Positions 47,218 to 57,608 of a DNA stretch of 64,000 bases are shown here, piece by piece (the stretch's first letter is position 1; each line of letters opens with the position of its first letter). Position numbers and translations under genes: made by a program. This stretch comes from Acetilactobacillus jinshanensis_A (GTDB taxonomy: Bacteria; Bacillota; Bacilli; Lactobacillales; Lactobacillaceae). The DNA lies in contig CP171343.1 in assembly GCA_043289735.1 (NCBI GenBank), positions 310,001 to 374,000 of the forward strand, given 5' to 3'. Below the pieces are notes generated by a model, which saw only the letters and a program-made list of their open reading frames with translations, had not been told where the DNA came from and did not search any database.

Positions 47218-49011
47218 ATGAAACGTACCACATATGCAGGCCTGGTTACCGAAAAGTATCTAGGTCATGAAGTTACTGTTACCGGATGGGTCCAAGATCA
47301 ACGAAGCTTAGGTAAATTAGTCTTCGTTGATTTACGTGATCGTGAAGGTACTGTTCAATTAGTGTTTAGTAAGCAGATTAATGAAGATGCCTTAAAGATC
47401 GCCCAAAATCTACGGAGTGAATACGTAATTGGCGTTACCGGTAAGGTCGTTAACCGAAAGCCAAATGAAGTTAACTCTGATATGAAGACGGGTAAGATTG
47501 AAGTTCACGTTACTAAAATCGTGGTCTTCAATAAGGCCGAAACGACTCCGTTTCCGATTAAAGATCATATCAATTCATCCTTAGAATTACGTTTAAAGTA
47601 TCGATATTTGGATTTACGTCGCCGTCCGGTCTTACGTGGGATGTTAATCCGAAATCAGATTGCTAAATCCGTTCGGGGCTTCTTTAATGAACACGGCTTC
47701 ATCGATGTCGAAACCCCGGATTTGACTATTTCTAGTCCTGAAGGGGCTCGTGATTATTTAGTACCCAGTCGTGTTCATCCGGGTTCTTTCTATGCTTTAC
47801 CACAATCTCCACAGCAGTTTAAACAAATGTTGATGGGAGCCGGCTTTGACCGGGTTTATCAATTAGCCCGCTGCTTCCGTGATGAAGATTTACGTGGTGA
47901 TCGTCAGCCTGAATTTACCCAAATTGATATGGAAACCTCATTCTTAAACCGTTTCCAGATTCAGTCGTTAACTGAACAGATGATTGCTAAGGTTATGAAT
48001 GAGACCTTAGGTATTAATATTAAGACCCCGTTCCCACGAATGACCTGGCAAGAATCTATGGATCGTTACGGTACTGATCAGCCGGATACCCGTTACAAGA
48101 TGGAATTAAAAGACGTTTCTGATATTATGAAGGGCACCAGTTTCAAGATCTTTGCCAACGTTTTAAATAGTGATAACGGTCAAGTTAAAGGAATTGCCGT
48201 ACCAAATGGTTCTAAGCATTATTCTCGAAAAGACGTTGATCGTTTTGCTAGTTACATTAAACGTTTCGGTGCTAAAGGCTTAGCCTGGATGAAAGTTACT
48301 GACGGTAGCTTTAGCGGACCGATTGCTAAGTTCTTTAAGGATGATTATGATGCCATTACTAAACGAATGGGCGCTAATCCTGGTGACTTACTACTCTTCG
48401 TTGCTGATACACCAAAGGTCGTAGCTGGTGCATTAGGTGCCGTTCGTGAAAAGATCGCTGCTGAATTAGGCATGGTTCCAAAGAACGTCTTTAACTACTT
48501 ATGGATTACTGACTGGCCATTATTTGAATATGATGATGGCATTAAACGCTGGGTTCCGGCTCATCATCCATTCACGATGCCAAATTATGAAGACGCCCAT
48601 TATTTGAACAAAGGCGAAGATCCGTATAAAGCTCATGCTCAAAGTTATGACATTATCTTGAACGGCTTAGAATTAGGTGGTGGATCGATCCGTATCCATA
48701 CGCCAGGTCTACAGATGAAGATGTTCCATGCCTTAGGGTTTTCAACCGAACGTGCCAAGAAACGGTTTGGCTACTTCTTACGAGCATTACATTATGGATT
48801 TCCGCCGCATGGTGGCTTAGCAATTGGCTTAGATCGGTTTGCTAGATTACTTGCTCAAGTACCTAACATTCGTAACGTCATTGCGTTCCCTAAGAACTCC
48901 AAAGCTTCTGAACCGTTAACGGGTGCTCCGCGACCGGTTACTAAAGGTCAATTAGAAGATGCCCACGTTAAGGTTGATCTTTCTAAGCACGGAATTCATT
49001 ATGATAAGTAA
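47218..49011 (+). CDS. aspS: Aspartyl-tRNA synthetase
   Basis: A 597-residue bacterial-type enzyme: N-terminal OB-fold anticodon domain (VTGWVQDQRSLGKLVFVDLRDREG), motif 2 QLARCFRDEDLRGDRQPEFTQ (with a GAD insertion domain in the middle of the catalytic core) and motif 3 GLAIGLDRFARLLA. AAAAGGAG precedes ATG 47218. It could be a non-discriminating form that also charges tRNA-Asn, as in organisms using GatCAB, but that cannot be decided here. Confidence 0.96.
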   Translation: MKRTTYAGLVTEKYLGHEVTVTGWVQDQRSLGKLVFVDLRDREGTVQLVFSKQINEDALKIAQNLRSEYVIGVTGKVVNRKPNEVNSDMKTGKIEVHVTKIVVFNKAETTPFPIKDHINSSLELRLKYRYLDLRRRPVLRGMLIRNQIAKSVRGFFNEHGFIDVETPDLTISSPEGARDYLVPSRVHPGSFYALPQSPQQFKQMLMGAGFDRVYQLARCFRDEDLRGDRQPEFTQIDMETSFLNRFQIQSLTEQMIAKVMNETLGINIKTPFPRMTWQESMDRYGTDQPDTRYKMELKDVSDIMKGTSFKIFANVLNSDNGQVKGIAVPNGSKHYSRKDVDRFASYIKRFGAKGLAWMKVTDGSFSGPIAKFFKDDYDAITKRMGANPGDLLLFVADTPKVVAGALGAVREKIAAELGMVPKNVFNYLWITDWPLFEYDDGIKRWVPAHHPFTMPNYEDAHYLNKGEDPYKAHAQSYDIILNGLELGGGSIRIHTPGLQMKMFHALGFSTERAKKRFGYFLRALHYGFPPHGGLAIGLDRFARLLAQVPNIRNVIAFPKNSKASEPLTGAPRPVTKGQLEDAHVKVDLSKHGIHYDK

Positions 49012-49139
49012 ATCAAATTATGAAATTTAATAGTAATTTTCTTAACCAGTTTATAAATAGTTTTTTGTTTTCAAATAAAAAATTATTAAGATTGAACGAG
49101 TTAATTTGTGATAATTATCGATAAATGGAGCGAAATTTT

Positions 49140-52100
49140 ATGAAAAAGAAAATTGATTTAAGCGTTATCGTTACTTGTTATAATATCGAGCATTACTTAA
49201 AAGATTGCTTGAATTCATTAACTAAAACCTTTTTCCTAAAAATAACTATTGAAATTTTACTAGTTGATGATGGATCAACTGACCAAACACCTCAGATTGT
49301 AGATTATTACGCCAAACATTATTCATATTTTAAGGCCCTGCATAAAGATAATGGGGGACCTAGTTTAGCCCGCAATTATGGTATGGACCATGCTATTGGA
49401 AAATATATTGCCTTTGTCGATGGTGATGATATCGTTCCTCCTAATGCTTATACCGATTTAATGTATACTGCTGAAGCTCATAATTCGCAAGTGGTGGTGG
49501 GCTTTGTTAAACGTTTTGATAATTTAAGATTTCACGGATCTTATTTACACAAATTTGCGGTTAAGGATACTAAGATTAATACAACCTTAAATCAAACTCA
49601 TAGTCTTTTATATGATACTACCACCTGGAATAAGGTTTATTTACGAAGCTTTTTAGTTAAAAACCAGATTCGTTTTATTCCGCATATTATTTACGAGGAT
49701 TTACCATTTACCTTAGATGTTCATTTACACTCACGAAATACGTCATTAATTAAAAACGTTGTTTATTACTGGCGTTGGCGACCCCAATCGATTACTCAGA
49801 GTCGTGATGCTTTAGATAATTTTAAGAGTCGGATTAATTCCTTGAATTTATGCCGAAAAATGTTAGAAAAGGCTGGATATACAACTTCTGACGGCTTAAT
49901 GCAGGATTTCCGTAAAAAGGTCTTGGGATTGGATCTTCATATCTTCTTGGTTAACATCGGTGATTCCCAGGAAGATTATATTTATAAGATTCAGGAAATG
50001 ATCTATAAATTCTTACGAGATTGGCATCTCTTAACATCACCGTATATCCAGCAACTGACGATTAAGGATCAGATTCTCTATTATGCGATTAAGACCGGTA
50101 ATTTAGAATTACTTAAGAAGTTTACGTACGTCAAGAATAAGAATATTGGCTATTTGAAACCAACGTAAGCGGACCGCAACTTATAAACGGATCTTCATCC
50201 GCAACGACCTGGACTAATTCAAGATATTACCGATGACTTTAATACCAATTGGCAGCTAGTCTTTAAATTATTAATCATAATAAAACATGAATATAAATAT
50301 AATCACGTTAAAATTGTAATGGTTAGTAAATCGTTAAAACATCGTTATGTCTTAACTACCCGTAATCAACAGATTAAATTTAGAGGTCGGCAGATGAATG
50401 GCTTGATAAATCACGAAGTTATCGAGCTCTGTCATATACTTTAGCTTATCCATTAATGCGAATGCTGCCAATTAATCGGCACACTGTCGTTTTTGATTCA
50501 TATTGGGCATCTCAATTTAGTAGTAATGAAAAGGCCATCTATGAATATATTAGTAGACATTATCCAAAAATGAAGACCGTTTGGTTCTTTAAAAATCGGC
50601 AAATTCCGATTAACGGAAAGGGGAAACGTGTCAAGGTTAATTCTCTAAAGTATTGGTATTATATGGCTACTGCTAAGTATTTGTTTCAAAATACTAATTT
50701 ACCTAATCAATATTTTAAGCGACCTGGACAGATTGAAACCGAAACGCTGCACGGGACGTTCTTAAAGCATATGGGCTTTGATGAACCGCATTTTAAGAAC
50801 GCGAGCCGAAGGGTTCAGGATAACTTTGCTCGACGAAACCGCCGCTGGGATTATATGGTGGTTCCGTCTAAATATATGGAGCGAATCGCGTCCAACGCTT
50901 TTGATTATCATCAGAAAATTATTCCGTCGGGCTTTCCGCGAAACGATGAATTGATTAATCATAATAATCAGAAATACATTAATTCTATTAAGCATAAATT
51001 AAACATTCCGTTGAATAAAAAAGTTATTCTTTATGCACCGACTTATCGAAAGCACCAGCGCTTTGACTTTCCGTTGGATTTAGGGCGTTTGGAACGTGAA
51101 TTAGGTAATAAATATGTCTTTTTAGTTCGTTTACATTATTTTGTAGCTCATTCAGGTAGCTTTTATGATAATCCGGGCTTTGTTTATGACGTTAGTGATT
51201 ATCCGGATATTAATGATCTGTACTTGATCAGTGACGTCTTGATTACGGATTATTCATCCGTAATGTTTGATTATGCTTATTTAAAGCGGCCCATGATTTT
51301 TTATCCTTATGATGAGACGCTGTATTTGGATGATCGAAATCGTGGTACTTATCTAGATTATGATTCAAGTATGCCAGGACCGATCGTAAAGACTGAATCG
51401 AGCTTGATTCATGCTTTAAATAATTTGGATAAAGTTAGATATAAATATCACGATAAATCGTCCAGTTTGCTGATCGATTTGCTCAATACGGTCGCCAGGG
51501 GACCGCTACCAAACAAGTCGTGGACACCGTTTTACAGACTAAGAAAAGTCAACTGAATCAGGTTCCTGATCATCACGTAATCTTTAATAAATTCTGGCAT
51601 TGGTTCCAGATTCAAGATTTCCAGTCGTTCTTACTGAATTATTTAGGCCGGGTCTTGCCGAAACGAAACATTATTATGTTTGAAAGCTTCTTTGGAACTA
51701 AATATTCAGATAATCCGAAGGCTATTTATCTATATATTAAGAAGCATTATCCAAAGTATAAGTTATATTGGAATGTTAATCGTGAAGATGTCCCATACTT
51801 TAAGAAACATCACATTCCTTATATTGTACGATTTAGTTATAAAGGGATGTTTAAGCAAGCTCAAGCTAAATATTGGATTACTAATGTTCGACGACCGTTC
51901 CGTTGGCAAGTTCCTAAAGGCACGACCGTTTTACAAACTTGGCATGGCACGCCGTTAAAGACGATCGGCAGTGACGTTAAGTTAGTTACAATGCCCGGGA
52001 ACAACGTTGCTAAATATCATAAGCAAGTTTATGAAGATAATCGTCGTTGGGATTATCTGCTTATTCCGAATATGTATTCTGAACGGATAATGCCCAGAGC

Positions 52101-53030
52101 TTTCCGTGAAGATACTAATCAATTAATGTTAACGGGTTATCCGCGAAATGATATATTGATTAACGCTAATCAGTCTACGTTACAAAGATTAAACATCAGT
52201 TAGGGATTGATCCTCATAAGAAAGTTATTTTATACGCACCCACTTGGCGTGATAATGAATTTGTTAAAACTGATGAATTTGTTGCTCATCTTCATTTGGA
52301 TTTGGCTAAGTTTAAGCAGCATTATGGTCATAAGGTTGTGGTTTTAGTCAGGACCCACTATATGATTTCTAATCATTTGGATCTATCTAAGTATCGGGAT
52401 ATTGCGATAAACGTTAGTGATTATCAGGATATTGCTGATCTTTATTTAATTAGTGATGTCTTGATTACTGATTATTCGTCAGTAATGTTTGATTACGCGA
52501 TTTTGAAGCGGCCGATGATCTTCTTTGATTATGATTTCGATAATTATGCTAAGAGTACCCGAGGCTTCTACTTTGACTTTCGTAAGATTGCTCCGGGACC
52601 GATCGTTACCACAACTGATCAAGTTATTCAAAAATTGGATCCTATCTTGGCGGGTCATTGGCATATGACTGATCGATATCGTAATTTCATTGATAAATTT
52701 ACAAAATGGATGGATGGTAAATCTAGTGCTAGAGTGGTTCATCAATTATTTAGTGGACATAACGTTCGTGAACATTACTTCACGAAGCAGCCGTTTAGAT
52801 TACCTAATCAAGTTAAGCTTAGAGATGGTTCGTCAATGTGGTTGCCTAATAAAGACTTTACAAATCATAATCAAGTCGATTTCTATGGTAATTATGATAA
52901 AGATGGTCAAGTCTTTAAAGTCATTAAAGGAATGCAGTTACAATCAGTATCTTTTAATGAATTAATTGGTATGAAGTTTGTTTTGGTTGAAAGTCAAGAT
53001 AACTCTTATAAAGTTTGGGTTAACATTTAA
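49140..53030 (+). pseudogene. Very large GT2 plus double CDP-glycerol glycerophosphotransferase protein, frameshifted
   Basis: A chain of open frames appears to be one gene of about 1,295 codons. 49140-50168 is a GT2 domain (SVIVTCYNIEHYLKDCL, DDGSTD, VDGDDIVP). 50200-50440 is a linker in other frames (GLIQDITDDFNTNWQLVFKL). 50456-51490 is a first glycerophosphotransferase domain with TLHGTFLKHMGF, FPRNDE and ITDYSSVMFDYA. 51490-53030 is a second one with QTWHGTPLKTIG, YPRNDIL, YAPTWRD and ITDYSSVMFDYA, plus an 85-residue C-terminal extension. Breaks are near 50168, 50410, 51485 and 52191 (AAA one base short). Start ATG 49140 follows GGAG. Related bifunctional proteins in lactobacilli build wall teichoic acid. 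Confidence 0.7.
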
Positions 53031-53097
53031 AGCCGGATAATAAGTAATTTCATTTCATTCCCGTTAAATGCTATAATATTAAAATGAGTTGTTAATA

Positions 53098-54114
53098 ATG
53101 ATTTCATGGATAAAAAGCCTGTATATATGGCTAGTAGGAATTGTTTCACTGATTAATTTTCATAAACATAGAAAAAATGTAGTTTATGTGATGAGTTTTA
53201 ATAATAATGTGAAATTGATAAATAAAATTGCTGAAACGATTCCTAAACATCATCAATTAATTGTTTTTTATACCGGGATCTGTTTTAAAGATGCCTTGCT
53301 TATTGTTTTATGAGTGCCAAGTTAATAATTTGTGATAATTATTTTCCGTTTTTAGCGGGATTACGGTTACCAAAAGGTGTTCAAATCATTCAGGTCTGGC
53401 ATGCTGATGGTGCTGTAAAAAAGTTTGGCTGGGGTGATCCTGATACTAAGCACAAAAGCCGAAGTGATCAAATTCGTTTTCAAAAGGTTTATAACTGTTT
53501 TGATCATTATATTGTCGCTTCAAAAGTAATGGGCCGGGTCTTTTCAAATGATTATCACGTTCCTTTATCAAGAATGGAACTCCTTGGTTATCCGCGATCC
53601 GATCAATTTTTTAATTGAAAAAGGATTGAAAGATCGGATTATTCTTTATGCCCCCACATATCGGAAGGATGTAACTTTTAATCCACCTAACGGGCTAGAA
53701 AACGCATTAACGTGTGATCCAAGCGCAATTGTGATTATACGATTGCACCCAGCGTTACATCGTAAATTCGGGTTGATTAAACAAAAAATTGGTCATTCAT
53801 CTCAGATATATTATTTGAATCATACTTCAACCGCTGAATTATTGACGATCACTAATACCTTAGTTACTGATTATTCTTCGGTTGCTTTTGATTATAGTTT
53901 GCTTCCGAATGCGTATTCGATAATCTTTTTTATGTATGATTTAGATCAATACCAAAGATCACCGGGCTGTCAGCCTTGTTTTTTGAAATGGTTTCCCGAT
54001 AGGCCGGTGACTAATTTTCAGCCGTTTAATTTACGATGGAATACATATAACGATGGACATGCATCGGATCGATTTATTAATCAATATATAAAGCCGTTAA
54101 GAAGAGGGAATTGA
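53098..54114 (+). pseudogene. tagB: TagB-like CDP-glycerol glycerophosphotransferase, two frameshifts
   Basis: About 338 residues in three frames: ISWIKSLYIWLVGIVSLINF (N-terminal hydrophobic segment) to FKDALLIVL; then MSAKLIICDNYFPFLAGL and VWHADGAVKKFGWGD; then ILYAPTYRKDVTF, IIRLHPALH, LVTDYSSVAFDYS and NTYNDGHASDRF. Joins need one base at about 53304 and one fewer in the T6 run at 53607-53612. The WHADGAVKKFG box is typical of TagB, the primase adding the first glycerol phosphate to the wall-teichoic-acid linkage unit, rather than of the polymerases. A TATAAT is at 53072-53077. The tagG stop-start distance is one base. Confidence 0.75.
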
Positions 54115-54115
54115 T

Positions 54116-54925
54116 TTGAAAGAAATCGGAACGTTAATTAAAGAACAATTTGGTAATTTAGGAATTATGTTTAGAATTTCTAAATATCAAGATATGTCAG
54201 ATTATCAAAGTCATTATTTAGGCCTGGTGTGGGAATATCTTTATCCGTTAATTCAGATTGGAATTTATTGGCTAGTTTTCGGAATTGGCTTAAAGAAAGG
54301 AACTTCAACCGGAATGGATTACCTGTCATGGATGGTAATCGGGATTACCCCGTGGTTCTATATGAATAGCGTCACTAACCAGTCTAGTAAAAGTATTTAC
54401 CGGCAGGTCGGGATGGTTTCCAAAATGAAGTTTCCGGTTAGCGTCCTTCCCACGATTAAACTGATCAGTAATTTAAGTTCTTTCTGGACCATGCTGGGTT
54501 TCTCGATCGTCATCGCGTATTTCCGCGGTGGTATCGTTCCCACGATTTACTGGCTCCAGTGGTTCTACTACTTCTTCGCCATGGTAATGTGGTTAGTGGC
54601 GTTTGGGATCTTTAACTCAACGGTTACCGTTTTGGTTCGTGATTACCGGATTTTCTTACAGTCGGTGATGAGGGTTCTGTTCTACATGTCAGGGGTTCTG
54701 TTCAATTTTGAAACTAATGCGTTTCCGGCGCCGTTTGCCCGAATTTTACAGTTAAACCCGTTCTTTTACGTGATTTCTGGATTTCGTGATTCCATGTTCT
54801 CGCAGTATTGGTTTTGGCAGCGACCGATTTTAACGATTGTGTTCTGGCTAATGGTTCTCTTCTTCCTGTTAGTCGGATCTCATTTGCATTATAAGTTCAG
54901 AGCTCGTTTTGTTGATTTAATTTAA
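54116..54925 (+). CDS. tagG: TagG-like ABC transporter permease for teichoic acid export
   Basis: A 269-residue ABC-2-type permease with six hydrophobic segments (LIQIGIYWLVFGIGL, FWTMLGFSIVIAYF, WFYYFFAMVMWLVAFGIF and others) and the family DYQSHYLGLVWEYLYPLIQI. TTG 54116 starts one base after the TagB-like stop. The permease works with the ATPase TagH to flip lipid-linked teichoic acid. No tagH is next to it or elsewhere in the window. GC is a little higher than in the flanking genes. Confidence 0.88.
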   Translation: MKEIGTLIKEQFGNLGIMFRISKYQDMSDYQSHYLGLVWEYLYPLIQIGIYWLVFGIGLKKGTSTGMDYLSWMVIGITPWFYMNSVTNQSSKSIYRQVGMVSKMKFPVSVLPTIKLISNLSSFWTMLGFSIVIAYFRGGIVPTIYWLQWFYYFFAMVMWLVAFGIFNSTVTVLVRDYRIFLQSVMRVLFYMSGVLFNFETNAFPAPFARILQLNPFFYVISGFRDSMFSQYWFWQRPILTIVFWLMVLFFLLVGSHLHYKFRARFVDLI

Positions 54926-54944
54926 TAGAAAGAGGCTGCAAGTA

Positions 54945-56143
54945 ATGAAATTTATTCATCGGATTATATATGATTTAGTTAAAATAATTAAAATTATAAT
55001 TCGAAATGGGCTCATCGTGATAAACGATGGGCTTATTTGCTTACCCGTTAAAAAAGGCTATTATCTTTTTGAAAGCTTTAACGGGAAGGACGTTAGTGAT
55101 AATCCAGCCGCTATATATAAACAGCTGATTAAAGATGATCCTTCAGCTCGGCAACGAGCTTACTTTGGGGTTAAGCCAAAGATGTATAATGAATTACATC
55201 ATAAATATCCCCAGATTCATCTGTTAAGACGTTTTATGCCTAAATGGATTTATTATACAGCTCGTGCTCAGTTTTGGATTTTTAATTCTCGAATGCCGAC
55301 CTGGTGGCGAAAGAACCGGGGTACGGTTTATATTCAGACCTGGCACGGAACGCCGTTAAAGAAATTAGGCTTAGATATGAAACAAGTTGAAATGCCCGGG
55401 ACGAGTACTAAACGTTATAAAAAGCATTTTAATAAGGAAACCCAGCGCTGGGATTATTTGATTGCGCCTAATCTATACTCAGAAAGAATTTTTAAAAGGG
55501 CTTTTGCTTTTCATAATCGATTTTTAAAGATTGGTTATCCCCGAAATGATGTTTTATATCGGGACGATCCACCGCGACGAATTAAGCAATTAAAGCAACG
55601 AATTTTAGGACGTTCTAATGTTCAAGTGATTACTTATGCACCAACGTGGCGTGATGATGATTACCTGCGACGCGGAGCTTATCGGTTTGAACTGAAATTT
55701 AGTTTGAAGAAGTTTTTCAAGCACGTTAGTACAAATACGATCTTAATCATTCGGCCTCATTATTTAGTTAAAAGTCGGATTCACGTTGGTAAATATAAAA
55801 ATCGGGTTAAGGTCATGCGAGATGTTGATATTAGTAAACTATATTTGATCAGTGATTTATTGATTACGGACTATTCATCGGTCATGTTTGATTATGCTAA
55901 TCTAAATCGACCGATGCTTTTCTTTAGCTATGATTTAGATCACTATCGAAACACGTTGCGGGGCTTTTACTTTAATTACCAGAAAGATATTCCCGGACCG
56001 TTAGCTACTACGTCTAACCAGTTTTATAAAGCTTTAGATGATTATACTAATCATTGATTCGATTTCGGGAAAAATATTGTACCTGGGAATCGGCTAATTC
56101 TTCAGAGAAAGTAGTTGAATTGATGAATAAAATTGGTAAATAG
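54945..56143 (+). pseudogene. CDP-glycerol glycerophosphotransferase (TagF/TarF-type), frameshifted at the 3' end
   Basis: A 370-residue frame with a hydrophobic N-terminus and the full domain: LFESFNGKDVSDNPAAIY, QTWHGTPLKKLGLD, YPRNDVLY, TYAPTWRDDD, IIRPHYL and ITDYSSVMFDYA. It ends at 56055-56057, but the C-terminal helix continues in another frame (FREKYCTWESANSSEKVVEL) to TAG 56141-56143, giving about 400 residues. The missing segment is the usual DGHASERVV-type end. Likely a polymerase or extender of glycerol- or ribitol-phosphate chains, acting at the inner membrane face with the TagB and TagG products. Confidence 0.8.
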
Positions 56144-56169
56144 TATTTACCAACCTTCATTTTATTGAA

Positions 56170-56973
56170 TTAATCAATTCCTAAGCTTTCCATAATGATG
56201 GTGGCCGTTTCTTCGATTGATTTGTCGGCGACGTTGATGATTAAGCAGCCAATTTTTTTATAAAGCTTTGTTGCATAGGATAATTCTTTTTTAATTCGTT
56301 TTGGATCTGAATAGGGTGTGTTAGGTCCTAAGCCATACGCTACCGTTCTAGCGCTCCTAATTTTTTGAAGGATCCTAATTGAATTGGTTAATCCAAAGAT
56401 TCGGTTTTTATCAACATCCCAAATTTGTTTTGGAAGTTGAGTCTTAGGACCAATGGGGACGTTAGCCACTTTTAACTTTTTGTTTGCTAGATATAGTGAT
56501 AACGGTGTTTTAGACGTTCGTGATACTCCTAAGATAACTATATCAGCTTTGTCTAAATCTTGTGGATCTTTGCCGTCATCATTTGCGACGGCAAATTCCA
56601 TTGCGGCAATTCGGTCAAAATAATTGTGATTTAAACGATGAATCATTCCGGTCTTCATAACGGGCTTAATCCCTAATTTTTTACTAATCATAGTGACCGG
56701 TGCATGTAAGCAATCGAATTTATAAAGGTCATGTCCTTTAGCAGCTTTATTAATCATTTGGTTGAGCTTGGGGCTAACCAATGTATAAAAGATCATTGCA
56801 TTTTTTTGGGCGGCTAATTTTAAAATTCCGTTTAAAATGGATTCGGTTTTAATGAAAGGAAATCGTTGATAATTTACACGAACATTATTAAATTGTGAAA
56901 TGGCAGTTTTAGCAACGGTTAATGCAGTACCACCACTGGAATCGGAGATTACGAAAAGATTTAAAATCGACAT
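56170..56973 (-). CDS. ppsR: PPDK-regulatory-type kinase/pyrophosphorylase (DUF299)
   Basis: A 267-residue protein of the family that phosphorylates and dephosphorylates pyruvate phosphate dikinase or PEP synthase. P-loop-like GVSRTSKTPLSLYLA is near residue 150, the start is LFVISDSSGGTALTVAK and IGPKTQLPKQIW follows the P-loop. In lactobacilli lacking PPDK the target is unclear. It is divergent from yqeY. Confidence 0.9.
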   Translation of the reverse strand: MSILNLFVISDSSGGTALTVAKTAISQFNNVRVNYQRFPFIKTESILNGILKLAAQKNAMIFYTLVSPKLNQMINKAAKGHDLYKFDCLHAPVTMISKKLGIKPVMKTGMIHRLNHNYFDRIAAMEFAVANDDGKDPQDLDKADIVILGVSRTSKTPLSLYLANKKLKVANVPIGPKTQLPKQIWDVDKNRIFGLTNSIRILQKIRSARTVAYGLGPNTPYSDPKRIKKELSYATKLYKKIGCLIINVADKSIEETATIIMESLGID

Positions 56974-57082
56974 AAATATCAGTCCTTACTAGTTGTTTCC
57001 ATTATAGCGAGATTTTTTGTATAATTATTAGGAAACTATCTCAGGGGCGCTTTTAAATTAAATTTATAGGGGAGTAAAGTAT

Positions 57083-57526
57083 ATGAGTTTAAATGATAGG
57101 TTAACTAAAGATATGATCAAAGCCATGAAGGCTCGTGACAATTCTGCATTGTCCGTTATTCGTCAATTAAAGACAGATTTAACCAATAAAAAAATTTCTC
57201 TTGGCCGTGATTTAAAATCAAAAGATGAAACAGCTGTGGTTATGCACGAAGTTAAACAGCATAAACAATCGATCGATGCTTTTAAAAAGGGCAAACGTGC
57301 TGATTTAGTTAAGGAACAAAAAGCGGCTTTAAAAGTTTTAATGAAGTATGCTCCTAAGCCGTTAACTTCAGATCAGGTTAAGAAGATGGTTAATGATACT
57401 ATTAAAGAAGTTCATGCCACTAGTATGAAGGACTTTGGTAAAGTCATGGGTACCGTTATGTCTAAAGCTAAAGGCCGTGCTAACGGGTCGGTAATCAATA
57501 AAATGGTTCGTCAACTCCTTAAATAA
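57083..57526 (+). CDS. yqeY: YqeY, GatB/Yqey-domain protein
   Basis: A 147-residue helical protein with the GatB_Yqey pattern: LTKDMIKAMKARDNSALSVIRQLKTDL and a C-terminal DFGKVMGTVMSKAKGRANGSVI. The domain is shared with the tRNA-binding tail of GatB; its role alone is unknown. AGGGGAG precedes ATG 57083, and a TATAAT lies at 57020-57025. rpsU, usually just upstream, is absent. Confidence 0.93.
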   Translation: MSLNDRLTKDMIKAMKARDNSALSVIRQLKTDLTNKKISLGRDLKSKDETAVVMHEVKQHKQSIDAFKKGKRADLVKEQKAALKVLMKYAPKPLTSDQVKKMVNDTIKEVHATSMKDFGKVMGTVMSKAKGRANGSVINKMVRQLLK

Positions 57527-57608
57527 AAAATCTTATCAAAGAACTTCTTAAAATTATCGGATTATGCTAATCGAAGCATAAATTTTTAATGAAAGGGTCA
57601 TTGAAATA

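Noticed and set aside
49020..49123. 34-codon ORF between aspS and the large GT gene
   Set aside because: There is no ribosome site and its AT-rich composition fits chance; no homology is recognised.
51520..51556. GTG 51520 as the start of a separate glycerophosphotransferase gene
   Set aside because: No ribosome site is visible, and the residues before it in the same frame (YGRQGTATKQVV) are the expected end of the preceding domain, so it is more likely a continuation after a frame break.
56133..56153. Palindrome TTGGTAAATA/TATTTACCAA after the last glycerophosphotransferase as terminator
   Set aside because: There is a one-base loop and no T-run after it, and it overlaps the coding end, so it cannot be supported as an intrinsic terminator.
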